The notes under the pieces are model-generated. The model did not search any database. It saw only the letters and a program-made list of their open reading frames with translations, and had not been told where the DNA came from. The translations under genes and the position numbers were made by a program. A stretch of 6,153 bases of DNA from assembly GCA_017631775.1 (NCBI GenBank), contig JAGBSQ010000252.1, positions 1 to 6,153 on the forward strand. Direction: 5' to 3'. Positions 1 to 5,547 of this stretch are shown here, one piece after another. The DNA is from Clostridia bacterium. Lineage in GTDB: Bacteria; Bacillota_A; Clostridia; Oscillospirales; CAG-272. Each line of letters opens with the position of its first letter. The stretch's first letter is position 1.

Positions 1-1776
1 CATGTTAACGATCTTAACAGAAGCGATATCGCCTACTGCATATTGGGACTTGAAGATGTTCCAAGGATTGGACTCTTCGGTCTTGTAGCCGAGGGAGATT
101 CTCTTCTTTTCGGGATCGAAGCTCTTTACGAATACGTCGAGCTCGTCGCCAACAGAAACAACTTCTGCAGGGTTCTTAACGCGCTTCCAAGAGAGCTCGG
201 TGAGATGTACCATACCGTCAACACCGCCGAGGTCAACAAATGCGCCAAAGCTGGTCAGGCTCTTAACGGTACCGTGGTAAGCCTTGCCTACCTCGATGTT
301 TGCCCAGAAGTCAGCCTCTTGTGCACGACGCTCTTCGCGTTGAACAACACGAATGGAACCAACAGCCTTTTTGGGAGCCTTGATTTCGATAACCTTGAAG
401 GAAACGGTTTGGCCTACAAGAGTGGAGAGATCGCCATCCTTCGGAACGCCGGTTTGGGATGCGGGAACGAAGATGCGGTTAGCATTGCAAAGAATTACAA
501 CACCGCCACGAACAGCCTCGGTTACCTTGCCCTCGAGAACGGTCTTGTTCTCGCAAGCGTCTACTACGTTTTGCCAATTCTTATCGGCATCTGCTCTCTT
601 CTTGGAGAGCTCTGCAACGCCTTCGATGTCGCTGACACGAATGACGAAGCCTGTGACTTGGTCGCCGTTTTTGAAGTTCTCAGTCAGCTTAAAAGCGGGA
701 TCGTCAGTGATCTGTTCCGCTTTAATGTAGCCGGTTACGCCCGCACTGAGGTCCAACTGAAGCTCAGCATCGGAAACGTGAGTAACTGTTCCGGTAACGA
801 CATCTCCTGTATTTAAAGTTAAGCATTGCGATTCAAGCATTTCTTCGAAATTTTCTTTGATAATTTCGCTCATGGTTTTATATACCTCCTGTATTTCCTC
901 GCCGGGCGTTGATGCCCCTGCGACGATTCCAATGTAGTTAGATGCGGCAAAGCGAGATACATCCAATTCCGATGCCTCGGCGATCCACACCGTGTTGCCG
1001 CATGCCTCGCGGCAAATTTCTGCAAGCTTTGCGGTGTTGGCGCTCTCGCGACCTCCCACCACAACGATGCCATCGCACCGTGCTGCAAGCTCCCGAGCGC
1101 GGCTCTGCCGCTCTTCGGTCACACTGCATATTGTACCAAAAATTTTGGCATTTGTATATAGTTTTTTTATAATCTTTTCAGTTTTGTTCCATTTGCACAA
1201 ATTTTGCGTTGTTTGAGCCGCTAAAATGGGGATTTTGCCGTCATTTTTTTGCTCGTTTCGGCACAAAATTGCCTCTTCCATCTCCTCAGGCGTGCCAAAG
1301 ACGTATTTTTCGCCTTTTGCCCTACTCATCACGCCCTTGACCTCGGGGTGATCTTTATCGCCCAAAAGCAGGAAAAATTCCTCTTGGGGGTTGGTGGAGA
1401 GTGCGATCTTTTGCACCTTTTGCACAAACGGGCAGGTGCAATCGACCATGGTGAAATGGGGATTTTTTGCGGCAATCTCCTTCAGCTTTTCTTCGGTTTC
1501 GAGCAGAATGCCGTGGGCGCGAATGATGAGCGCAAAGGGATGTGCGGCAGATGCTTGCTCTGCCCTTTTGATTGCCTCGGCTTCATCGATGGCAAAAATG
1601 CCGCGTTCCTCTTGGGAACGAACGTAGCCTTCGTTATGGATCAGCGGCCCCAGTGTGCAGACGGTTCCGCCTGCGGGAAGGTTTTTTGCAACCCTTTCGA
1701 GTGCTTCAACCGCTCGCTTTACACCAAAGCAAAAGCCTGCGTGCTCGGCAACTTCTATCTTTTTGGAAAAGCTCAT
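1..1776 (-). CDS. ispH: IspH (HMBPP reductase) fused to ribosomal protein S1 domains, 3' end cut by window
   Basis: The frame stays open from ATG 1776 to the left edge (592 codons, no stop), so the C-terminus is missing. Residues 1-300 are 4-hydroxy-3-methylbut-2-enyl diphosphate reductase, the [4Fe-4S] enzyme that makes IPP and DMAPP in the last MEP-pathway step. Visible family landmarks are GFCFGV (cluster Cys16), LGPLIHN (His47), RAHG (His88), DCTCP (Cys115), HPE (His143, Glu145), [14 protein letters not shown] (Cys217), ESANT and GASTP. From about residue 320 there are S1/OB-fold RNA-binding repeats: two degenerate ones (about 322-391 and 410-478), a canonical one (about 494-563, with [25 protein letters not shown] core), and the start of a fourth (from about 579). 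The fusion is known from Clostridia, where the S1 part is taken to act in translation. The start overlaps the cmk stop by 4 nt (ATGA), so translation is probably coupled. Codon use changes between the two halves. Confidence 0.95.
   Translation of the reverse strand, partial: MSFSKKIEVAEHAGFCFGVKRAVEALERVAKNLPAGGTVCTLGPLIHNEGYVRSQEERGIFAIDEAEAIKRAEQASAAHPFALIIRAHGILLETEEKLKEIAAKNPHFTMVDCTCPFVQKVQKIALSTNPQEEFFLLLGDKDHPEVKGVMSRAKGEKYVFGTPEEMEEAILCRNEQKNDGKIPILAAQTTQNLCKWNKTEKIIKKLYTNAKIFGTICSVTEERQSRARELAARCDGIVVVGGRESANTAKLAEICREACGNTVWIAEASELDVSRFAASNYIGIVAGASTPGEEIQEVYKTMSEIIKENFEEMLESQCLTLNTGDVVTGTVTHVSDAELQLDLSAGVTGYIKAEQITDDPAFKLTENFKNGDQVTGFVIRVSDIEGVAELSKKRADADKNWQNVVDACENKTVLEGKVTEAVRGGVVILCNANRIFVPASQTGVPKDGDLSTLVGQTVSFKVIEIKAPKKAVGSIRVVQREERRAQEADFWANIEVGKAYHGTVKSLTSFGAFVDLGGVDGMVHLTELSWKRVKNPAEVVSVGDELDVFVKSFDPEKKRISLGYKTEESNPWNIFKSQYAVGDIASVKIVNM
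871..890 (-). promoter_or_regulatory. Possible internal ribosome binding site and start for a free S1 protein
   Basis: On the minus strand AGGAGG (890-885) stands 11 nt before an in-frame ATG (873-871), codon 302 of the fusion, exactly where IspH homology ends and the S1 part begins. The regulator gene at 4570 has the same 11-nt spacing from its AAGGAG, so the geometry is usable in this genome. A protein started here would have only the S1 domains. The match to the ribosome is seen directly; use of the site is inferred. It could be chance, since GAG GAG-like codons can produce the motif. Confidence 0.5.
1130..1158 (-). promoter_or_regulatory. Candidate promoter inside ispH, reading toward the S1 half
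   Basis: On the minus strand TATACA (1158-1153, 4 of 6 to the sigma-A -35 box), a 17-nt spacer, and TACAAT (1135-1130, 5 of 6) preceded by TG one base upstream form an extended -10 promoter. It sits in a clearly A/T-rich stretch of ispH (about 1131-1215), unlike the gene around it. Transcripts would start near 1123, about 250 nt before the internal S1 start at 873. A/T-rich coding DNA often yields such matches, so this is only a candidate. Confidence 0.3.
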
Positions 1777-2441
1777 GCCTCGGTCTTTTCCTTAATGAGC
1801 TTAATAATACCTGCGGTGCACTCCTCGGGAGTCAATCCGGAGTTATCAAAGAGTGTTGCATCGGGAGCGGCAACTGCGGGAGCAACTGCACGCGTGCTAT
1901 CATTGCGGTCACGCTCGATCATATCGGCAAGCACTTCCTCATAGGTAACGTTCATTCCCTTAGCAACCAATTCAGCATGGCGGCGCATAGCGCGGCACTC
2001 GTTGGATGCGGTCAAAAAGATCTTGACGTTTGCATCGGGGAGAATGACAGTTCCGATATCGCGGCCGTCCATAATGACGCTATTCTCGCGTGCGATCTTT
2101 CTTTGGGTCTCCAAAAGGAAGGCGCGAACTGCGGGAATGGCAGAAACGTCCGACGCATACATCGACATTTCGGGTGTGCGAATGCGGTCACCGAGATCCT
2201 CGCCGTTGAGGCAAACGATCTGACGTCCGTTTTCATATTTGAGCTCAACCGAAATTTCGGGAAGAAGTGCAGCAACACCCTCGGGATCCTTGGGATTGAC
2301 GTTGCGAGAGCGCACAAAGTAGCCAACTGTGCGATAGAGCGCTCCGGTATCTACATATATAATACCTAACTCACGAGCCACTGCCTTTGCAACTGTGGAT
2401 TTACCTGCCCCACTGGGACCGTCAATAGCAATTTGAATCAT
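1773..2441 (-). CDS. cmk: Cytidylate kinase (CMP/dCMP kinase)
   Basis: This 222-residue cytosolic enzyme phosphorylates CMP and dCMP with ATP, feeding CDP and dCDP to RNA, DNA and phospholipid synthesis. The length is usual for bacterial Cmk. The Walker A loop GPSGAGKST is at residues 8-16, DTGALYR follows at about 31-37, MDGRDIGTV lies mid-protein, and the C-terminal lid region carries RDRNDSTRAVAPAVAAPDA, close to the family's RDxxDxxR...P...A.DA pattern. ATG 2441 is preceded by AAGGA at about 9 nt, and the protein starts directly with the first beta strand (MIQIAIDGPSG), so the start is secure. The stop overlaps the ispH start (ATGA), while 28 nt separate it from the upstream flavoprotein gene. 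Many Clostridia place an acyltransferase gene (plsC) between cmk and ispH; none is present here. Confidence 0.96.
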   Translation of the reverse strand: MIQIAIDGPSGAGKSTVAKAVARELGIIYVDTGALYRTVGYFVRSRNVNPKDPEGVAALLPEISVELKYENGRQIVCLNGEDLGDRIRTPEMSMYASDVSAIPAVRAFLLETQRKIARENSVIMDGRDIGTVILPDANVKIFLTASNECRAMRRHAELVAKGMNVTYEEVLADMIERDRNDSTRAVAPAVAAPDATLFDNSGLTPEECTAGIIKLIKEKTEA

Positions 2442-2469
2442 AGTGCTTTTTCCTTTTCTTAAATGAATT

Positions 2470-3723
2470 TTATCCCCACGCGGCGGAGGTACCCGCTACC
2501 GTGGCGGTGGAAAATGCGATTTGCAGATTGAAGCCGCCCGTATAGGCGTCAACATCTAAAACCTCGCCTGCAAAGTAAAGTCCTTCAACAAGCTTGGATT
2601 GCATCGTTTTGGGGTCTACCTCCTTAACGCTGACACCGCCACGTGTGACGATGGCCTCCTCGATGGGACGGAATCCGGTGAGCTTGACGCGAATGCCCTT
2701 GAGCACGCGCACCATTGTTTCGCGTTCCTCGCGTGTAATGGAGTTGACCTTTTTGCGCGGATCGATGCCGCACAACCCAATATAGGGAGCGATCATCTTT
2801 TGCGGCAGGAGATCATCAAGCGCATTGATGAGATCGCGGTTTTGATATTTTGAAAAATCCGAAAGGATGCGCGCATCCAGCGTTTTTTCATCAAGTGCAG
2901 GTTTGAGGTCGATATAAGCCTCGTATTTGCCGGGTGCAATGTCGGAAAGATGCGCCGACGCCGAAAGCACCAGGGGGCCTGTCAAGCCGTAATGTGTAAA
3001 GAGCATTTCTCCAAAATCCTCGTAAACAGCCTTGCCGGATTGTACAAGCTTGATAGTAAGCGACACATTTTTGAGCGACAAGCCTTGCAGAGATGCGCAA
3101 AGCTTTCCCTCTGCCACAAGCGGCACAAGAGAGGGGTGAAGCGGTGTAACCGTGTGCCCTGCCTCGGTGGCAAAGCGGTAACCGTCGCCATCGGAGCCGG
3201 TCATCGAATAGGAGCGACCGCCCGTGCAAATGATAACGGCGTCGAATTCTTCTTCGGTTTCACCGTAACGAATGCCGCAAACGCGACCTTCTTCGATCAT
3301 CAAACCGCGCACACGGCGGTGAACGATTTGAACGCCTGCCTCACGGCAACGCTTCTCCATAGCAGAAACGATGTCGGTGGCGCGATCGGAAACAGGAAAA
3401 ACACGTTTGCCTCGCTCGGTTTTGAGCGGCACGCCTGCAGCCTCAAAGAATGCCATGGTATCTGCCGTAGAAAAACGGGAGAGAGATGCATACAAAAATC
3501 TCGGATTGGTAGGCACGTTTGTAAGGAACTCGTTATTGTCACAGTTGTTGGTAACGTTGCAACGTCCCTTGCCCGTAATGCGGAGCTTTTTGCCCACGCG
3601 ATCGTTACGTTCAAAAAGCGTTACTTCGGCTCCTGCCTCGGCGGCGGTAACGGCCGCCATCATTCCTGCGGCACCCGCACCAATAACGGCTACGCGACGC
3701 ACGTCAGTTTCCCTTTTTGTCAT
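2470..3723 (-). CDS. NAD(P)/FAD-dependent oxidoreductase, HI0933/BaiN (YhiN) family
   Basis: The protein (417 residues from ATG 3723) is a two-dinucleotide-fold flavoprotein. The FAD-binding GAGAAG is at residues 15-20, the acidic end of beta strand 2 is FER at 37-39, and the family hallmark VGKKLRITGKGRCNVTN spans about 43-59. The C-terminal FAD-contacting block FAGEVLDVDAYTGGFNLQ lies at about 384-401, and CTGGRS-like residues in the middle fit the same family. Relatives are annotated as BaiN, YhiN or aminoacetone-oxidase-like proteins, but the physiological substrate is generally unknown, so I assign no reaction. The start is uncertain. ATG 3723 overlaps the regulator gene by 20 nt with a poor ribosome site. 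GTG 3702, one base after the regulator's stop and about 8 nt behind AAAAGGG, would give 410 residues beginning MRRVAVIGAG, which suits the family. A longer frame to 3804 adds an unsupported leader. Confidence 0.9.
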   Translation of the reverse strand: MTKRETDVRRVAVIGAGAAGMMAAVTAAEAGAEVTLFERNDRVGKKLRITGKGRCNVTNNCDNNEFLTNVPTNPRFLYASLSRFSTADTMAFFEAAGVPLKTERGKRVFPVSDRATDIVSAMEKRCREAGVQIVHRRVRGLMIEEGRVCGIRYGETEEEFDAVIICTGGRSYSMTGSDGDGYRFATEAGHTVTPLHPSLVPLVAEGKLCASLQGLSLKNVSLTIKLVQSGKAVYEDFGEMLFTHYGLTGPLVLSASAHLSDIAPGKYEAYIDLKPALDEKTLDARILSDFSKYQNRDLINALDDLLPQKMIAPYIGLCGIDPRKKVNSITREERETMVRVLKGIRVKLTGFRPIEEAIVTRGGVSVKEVDPKTMQSKLVEGLYFAGEVLDVDAYTGGFNLQIAFSTATVAGTSAAWG

Positions 3724-4570
3724 AAACGTCATATTGGTCCCAAACCTCTTCAAGAATGCGCAAGCGCTCGCTGACCTCTGCCTCTCGCTCGCGTGCAACG
3801 GCAACTACAAGCGCATTGATAATGCTGAGAGGCGCTACCAAGGAATCCACAAAGGACGCCATGTCGCTGTGTGCAATGAGGAGCTGGTCTGCCTTGGCGG
3901 CAATGGGAGAAAGATTGCTATCGGTAAGCGCTACCACGTCGGCACCTCTTCCCTTTGCATACTCAACCGCATTGATGATACGGCTGGAATAACGCGGGAA
4001 GCTGATGGCGATCATAACGTCGCCCTCGCCGATTTGCATGATTTGCTCGAACATTTCACTGCCCGAGGTGGTTTGCACAAAGCGCACGTTATCAAAAATC
4101 ATGCGCAAGCTGTAGTTGAGAAAGCCTGCGAGTGTAGAAGAAGAACGAACACCGATGATGTAGATGTTTTTGGCATTTACAATGTTTTTGACCGCCAAAG
4201 AAAAGGACTCGTGGTCGATTTCGGTAGCGGTTTGTCTGATTTTTTCAATATCGGAGGCGAGCACTCTTTCAAGAACGTCATCTTCACCGATGAGGCTATT
4301 GGTCACCTCAACACGTTGGAAAGACGTCAGACGGTTGCGAATGAGCTTTCTGAGCGCGCGTTGCAGCTCGGGGTAGCCCTCGTAACCAAGCTCGTTGGCA
4401 AAACGAACAACCGTAGACTCGGAAACACCTACGATAGTACCCAATTTGGATGCGGTATAGTAGGCCGCTTTGTCATAATGCTCGAGAATGTATGAAGCGA
4501 TCAGTTTTTGTCCCTTGGAAAAAGAGGACATTCCCTTTTCTATCATTTGAAGCAGATCACCGTTGTGCAT
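3704..4570 (-). CDS. MurR/RpiR-family transcriptional regulator (HTH + SIS domain)
   Basis: The protein has 288 residues, the usual size for this family. An N-terminal HTH_6-type helix-turn-helix is visible at about 38-62 (TASKLGTIVGVSESTVVRFANELGY). A sugar isomerase (SIS) phosphosugar-binding domain spans about 125-260, with GVRSSS (140-145) at the expected phosphate-binding loop and ISFPRYSSRI at about 189-198. Family members bind palindromic DNA as dimers and respond to a sugar phosphate. No sugar gene lies nearby, so the effector and targets are unknown. ATG 4570 follows AAGGAG (4587-4582) at 11 nt. It is the first gene of the minus-strand cluster and its promoter faces that of purC, so autoregulation or control of purC is possible but inferred. 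The end overlaps the flavoprotein start. Confidence 0.93.
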   Translation of the reverse strand: MHNGDLLQMIEKGMSSFSKGQKLIASYILEHYDKAAYYTASKLGTIVGVSESTVVRFANELGYEGYPELQRALRKLIRNRLTSFQRVEVTNSLIGEDDVLERVLASDIEKIRQTATEIDHESFSLAVKNIVNAKNIYIIGVRSSSTLAGFLNYSLRMIFDNVRFVQTTSGSEMFEQIMQIGEGDVMIAISFPRYSSRIINAVEYAKGRGADVVALTDSNLSPIAAKADQLLIAHSDMASFVDSLVAPLSIINALVVAVAREREAEVSERLRILEEVWDQYDVYDKKGN

Positions 4571-4615
4571 GGCAGTTCACTCTCCTTCCCCAAAAATCTT
4601 GGAAACATCTTATTA

Positions 4616-4644
4616 ATTATAGCGCAAAAAGGCAAAAATGTCAA
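4616..4644 (-). promoter_or_regulatory. Sigma-A promoter of the rpiR–cmk–ispH cluster
   Basis: On the minus strand the sequence reads TTGACA (4644-4639), a 17-nt spacer, and TATAAT (4621-4616), a perfect match to the housekeeping consensus. Transcription should begin near 4609, giving a leader of about 39 nt before ATG 4570. The close gene spacing downstream suggests that it can drive all four genes to the left. An A-rich/T-rich stretch just upstream may act as an UP element. Confidence 0.9.
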
Positions 4645-4645
4645 C

Positions 4646-4684
4646 CAAAAAACAAAAAATAGCAAAATATTTTTTCGTTTTTTG
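4646..4684. repeat. A/T inverted repeat between the divergent promoters
   Basis: The left arm CAAAAAACAAAAAATA (4646-4661) and the right arm TATTTTTT-C-GTTTTTTG (4668-4684) are complementary over 16 bp, with one extra C (4676) in the right arm and a 6-nt spacer (GCAAAA). The repeat starts 2 bp upstream of one -35 box and ends 24 bp upstream of the other. It could be an operator for a dimeric regulator such as the adjacent RpiR protein, a pair of UP elements, or simply low-complexity A/T DNA. The pairing is seen; the role is inferred. Confidence 0.5.
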
Positions 4685-4708
4685 TACATATTTTTTTCTT
4701 TCCATTCA

Positions 4709-4737
4709 TTGACAAGCGCGAGAGTTTGTGATATAAT
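4709..4737 (+). promoter_or_regulatory. purC: Sigma-A promoter of purC, extended -10
   Basis: TTGACA (4709-4714), a 17-nt spacer, and TATAAT (4732-4737) are all perfect consensus, and TG at 4729-4730 adds an extended -10 motif. The expected start near 4744 gives a leader of about 66 nt. A promoter this close to consensus should be strong unless repressed or attenuated. Confidence 0.93.
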
Positions 4738-4751
4738 ATCCTCGTAAAAAA

Positions 4752-4800
4752 CCTCGTTGCCCCGGCACCAGCAAGTCAATCGGGCAACTCAAATTGGAGG
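4752..4800 (+). promoter_or_regulatory. purC leader hairpin that may cover the ribosome binding site
   Basis: In the predicted 5' leader, GTTGCCC (4756-4762) pairs with GGGCAAC (4782-4788) over 7 bp around a 19-nt loop. Directly outside it, CCTC (4752-4755) can pair with GAGG (4797-4800), part of the GGAGGAG ribosome binding site that lies 9 nt before ATG 4810, leaving an 8-nt bulge on the 3' side. This would hold the ribosome site in a structure. I do not recognise a known riboswitch class. The pairing is seen; a control function is inferred. Confidence 0.45.
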
Positions 4801-4809
4801 AGCACAATT

Positions 4810-5493
4810 ATGAAAAAGATTTATACCGGAAAGACCAAGGACGTTTATGCACTTGATAACGGAAACGTTATGCTCAAATTTAAGGACGATTGCACCGGCA
4901 AAGACGGCGTGTTCGATCCCGGTGAAAACACCGTAGGTCTCACCATTGACGGCATTGGAAAGGCAAATCTTCAAACTTCTGTTTATTACTTTGAGCTTTG
5001 CAAAAAAGCAGGCGTTAAGACCCACTACGTAGGTGCTGACGTTGAAAATGCAACTATGGAAGTTCTCCCCGCTACCGTTTTCGGTCACGGACTTGAGGTT
5101 ATCTGCCGTTTGGTTGCTACCGGTAGCTTTATTCGCAGATACGGCGAATACATTGAAAACGGAACCCGCCTTGAGGGTGGCTACGTTGAGTGCACCTTTA
5201 AGAATGACGAAAAGGGCGACCCGCTCGTAACTGCTGAAGGTCTTGCAGCTCTTGGCATTATGGATATGAAGATGTTTGAGAGCATGAAGGAACAAACCCT
5301 GAAGATCACCAAGATCGTTGCCGATGACCTTAAGACCATTGGTCTTGACCTTTGGGATATCAAGTTTGAGTTTGGTTACAACAACGGCGAAGTAATCCTG
5401 ATTGATGAGATCGCTTCCGGCAATATGCGTGTTTACAAGGGCGACACCATCGTTGACCCCGTTGAACTGACAAAGCTCATTCTCAACAGATAA
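4810..5493 (+). CDS. purC: Phosphoribosylaminoimidazole-succinocarboxamide synthase (SAICAR synthetase), short divergent form
   Basis: The 227-residue protein should join CAIR and aspartate with ATP to form SAICAR in purine biosynthesis. Family features are GKTKDVY (7-13) for the nucleotide loop, KFKDD (23-27), [17 protein letters not shown] (96-112) matching the EVVVRNIAAGS block, KNDEKGDP (131-138), DIKFEFG (183-189) matching the D-x-K-x-E-F-G signature, and DEI (199-201). After DEI the usual SPDTCR is replaced by ASGNMRVYK, and the proline before the first block is glycine. I know of similar short forms in Clostridia annotated as PurC, so I take it as a subfamily, but activity is not proven by sequence. 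ATG 4810 has GGAGG (4796-4800) at 9 nt. The gene ends in tandem TAA codons and stands alone, with no other pur gene in the window. Its lysine codons are mostly AAG, as in the S1 part. Confidence 0.88.
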   Translation: MKKIYTGKTKDVYALDNGNVMLKFKDDCTGKDGVFDPGENTVGLTIDGIGKANLQTSVYYFELCKKAGVKTHYVGADVENATMEVLPATVFGHGLEVICRLVATGSFIRRYGEYIENGTRLEGGYVECTFKNDEKGDPLVTAEGLAALGIMDMKMFESMKEQTLKITKIVADDLKTIGLDLWDIKFEFGYNNGEVILIDEIASGNMRVYKGDTIVDPVELTKLILNR

Positions 5494-5503
5494 TAAATTG
5501 TAT

Positions 5504-5545
5504 AAAAAAGCCTCCCTGCTGACTTCTCAGCAGGGAGGCTTTTTT
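5504..5545. terminator. Bidirectional intrinsic terminator between purC and the convergent gene
   Basis: A perfect 19-bp stem (5504-5522 with 5527-5545) closes on a CTTC tetraloop. The G/C-rich core GCCTCCCTGCTGA pairs with TCAGCAGGGAGGC. Six A's on the left and six T's on the right give a U tract to transcripts from either side. It begins 10 nt after the purC stop and ends 2 nt before the stop codon of the minus-strand gene. Confidence 0.97.
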
Positions 5546-5547
5546 CA

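Noticed and set aside
43..816. Plus-strand open frame of 257 codons opposite the S1 domains
   Set aside because: The minus strand encodes unmistakable S1 repeats in biased codons; the antisense frame is open as a by-product and shows no motif or ribosome site.
870..1129. Possible frameshift splitting ispH from S1, suggested by short minus-strand frames here
   Set aside because: Reading codon by codon from ATG 1776, the frame stays open to position 1 with no stop; the short frames are in the other two phases.
1249..2369. Plus-strand open frames opposite ispH and cmk (1249-1944 and 1572-2369)
   Set aside because: Both lie antisense to conserved enzyme genes, overlap each other, and lack protein features.
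2950..3774. Plus-strand open frame of 274 codons opposite the flavoprotein gene
   Set aside because: Cys- and His-scattered, no domain, fully antisense to the FAD-binding coding sequence.
3724..3804. 27-residue N-terminal extension of the flavoprotein
   Set aside because: It lies wholly inside the regulator's coding sequence, is Arg/Ser/Ala-rich without a targeting pattern, and the FAD motif of this family normally lies within a few residues of the start.
3371..4495. Long plus-strand open frame of 374 codons across the flavoprotein and regulator genes
   Set aside because: It is antisense to two genes with clear family motifs, has no recognisable domain, and its composition is that of a shadow frame produced by codon bias.
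4543..4779. Minus-strand frame of 78 codons over the rpiR/purC intergenic region, with a hydrophobic stretch
   Set aside because: It spans both promoters and the A/T-rich inverted repeat; the hydrophobic residues come from T-rich DNA, and it overlaps the regulator start in another frame.
4789..5295. Minus-strand frame of 168 codons opposite purC
   Set aside because: Antisense to a gene with PurC signatures, strong promoter and ribosome site; no supporting signal of its own.
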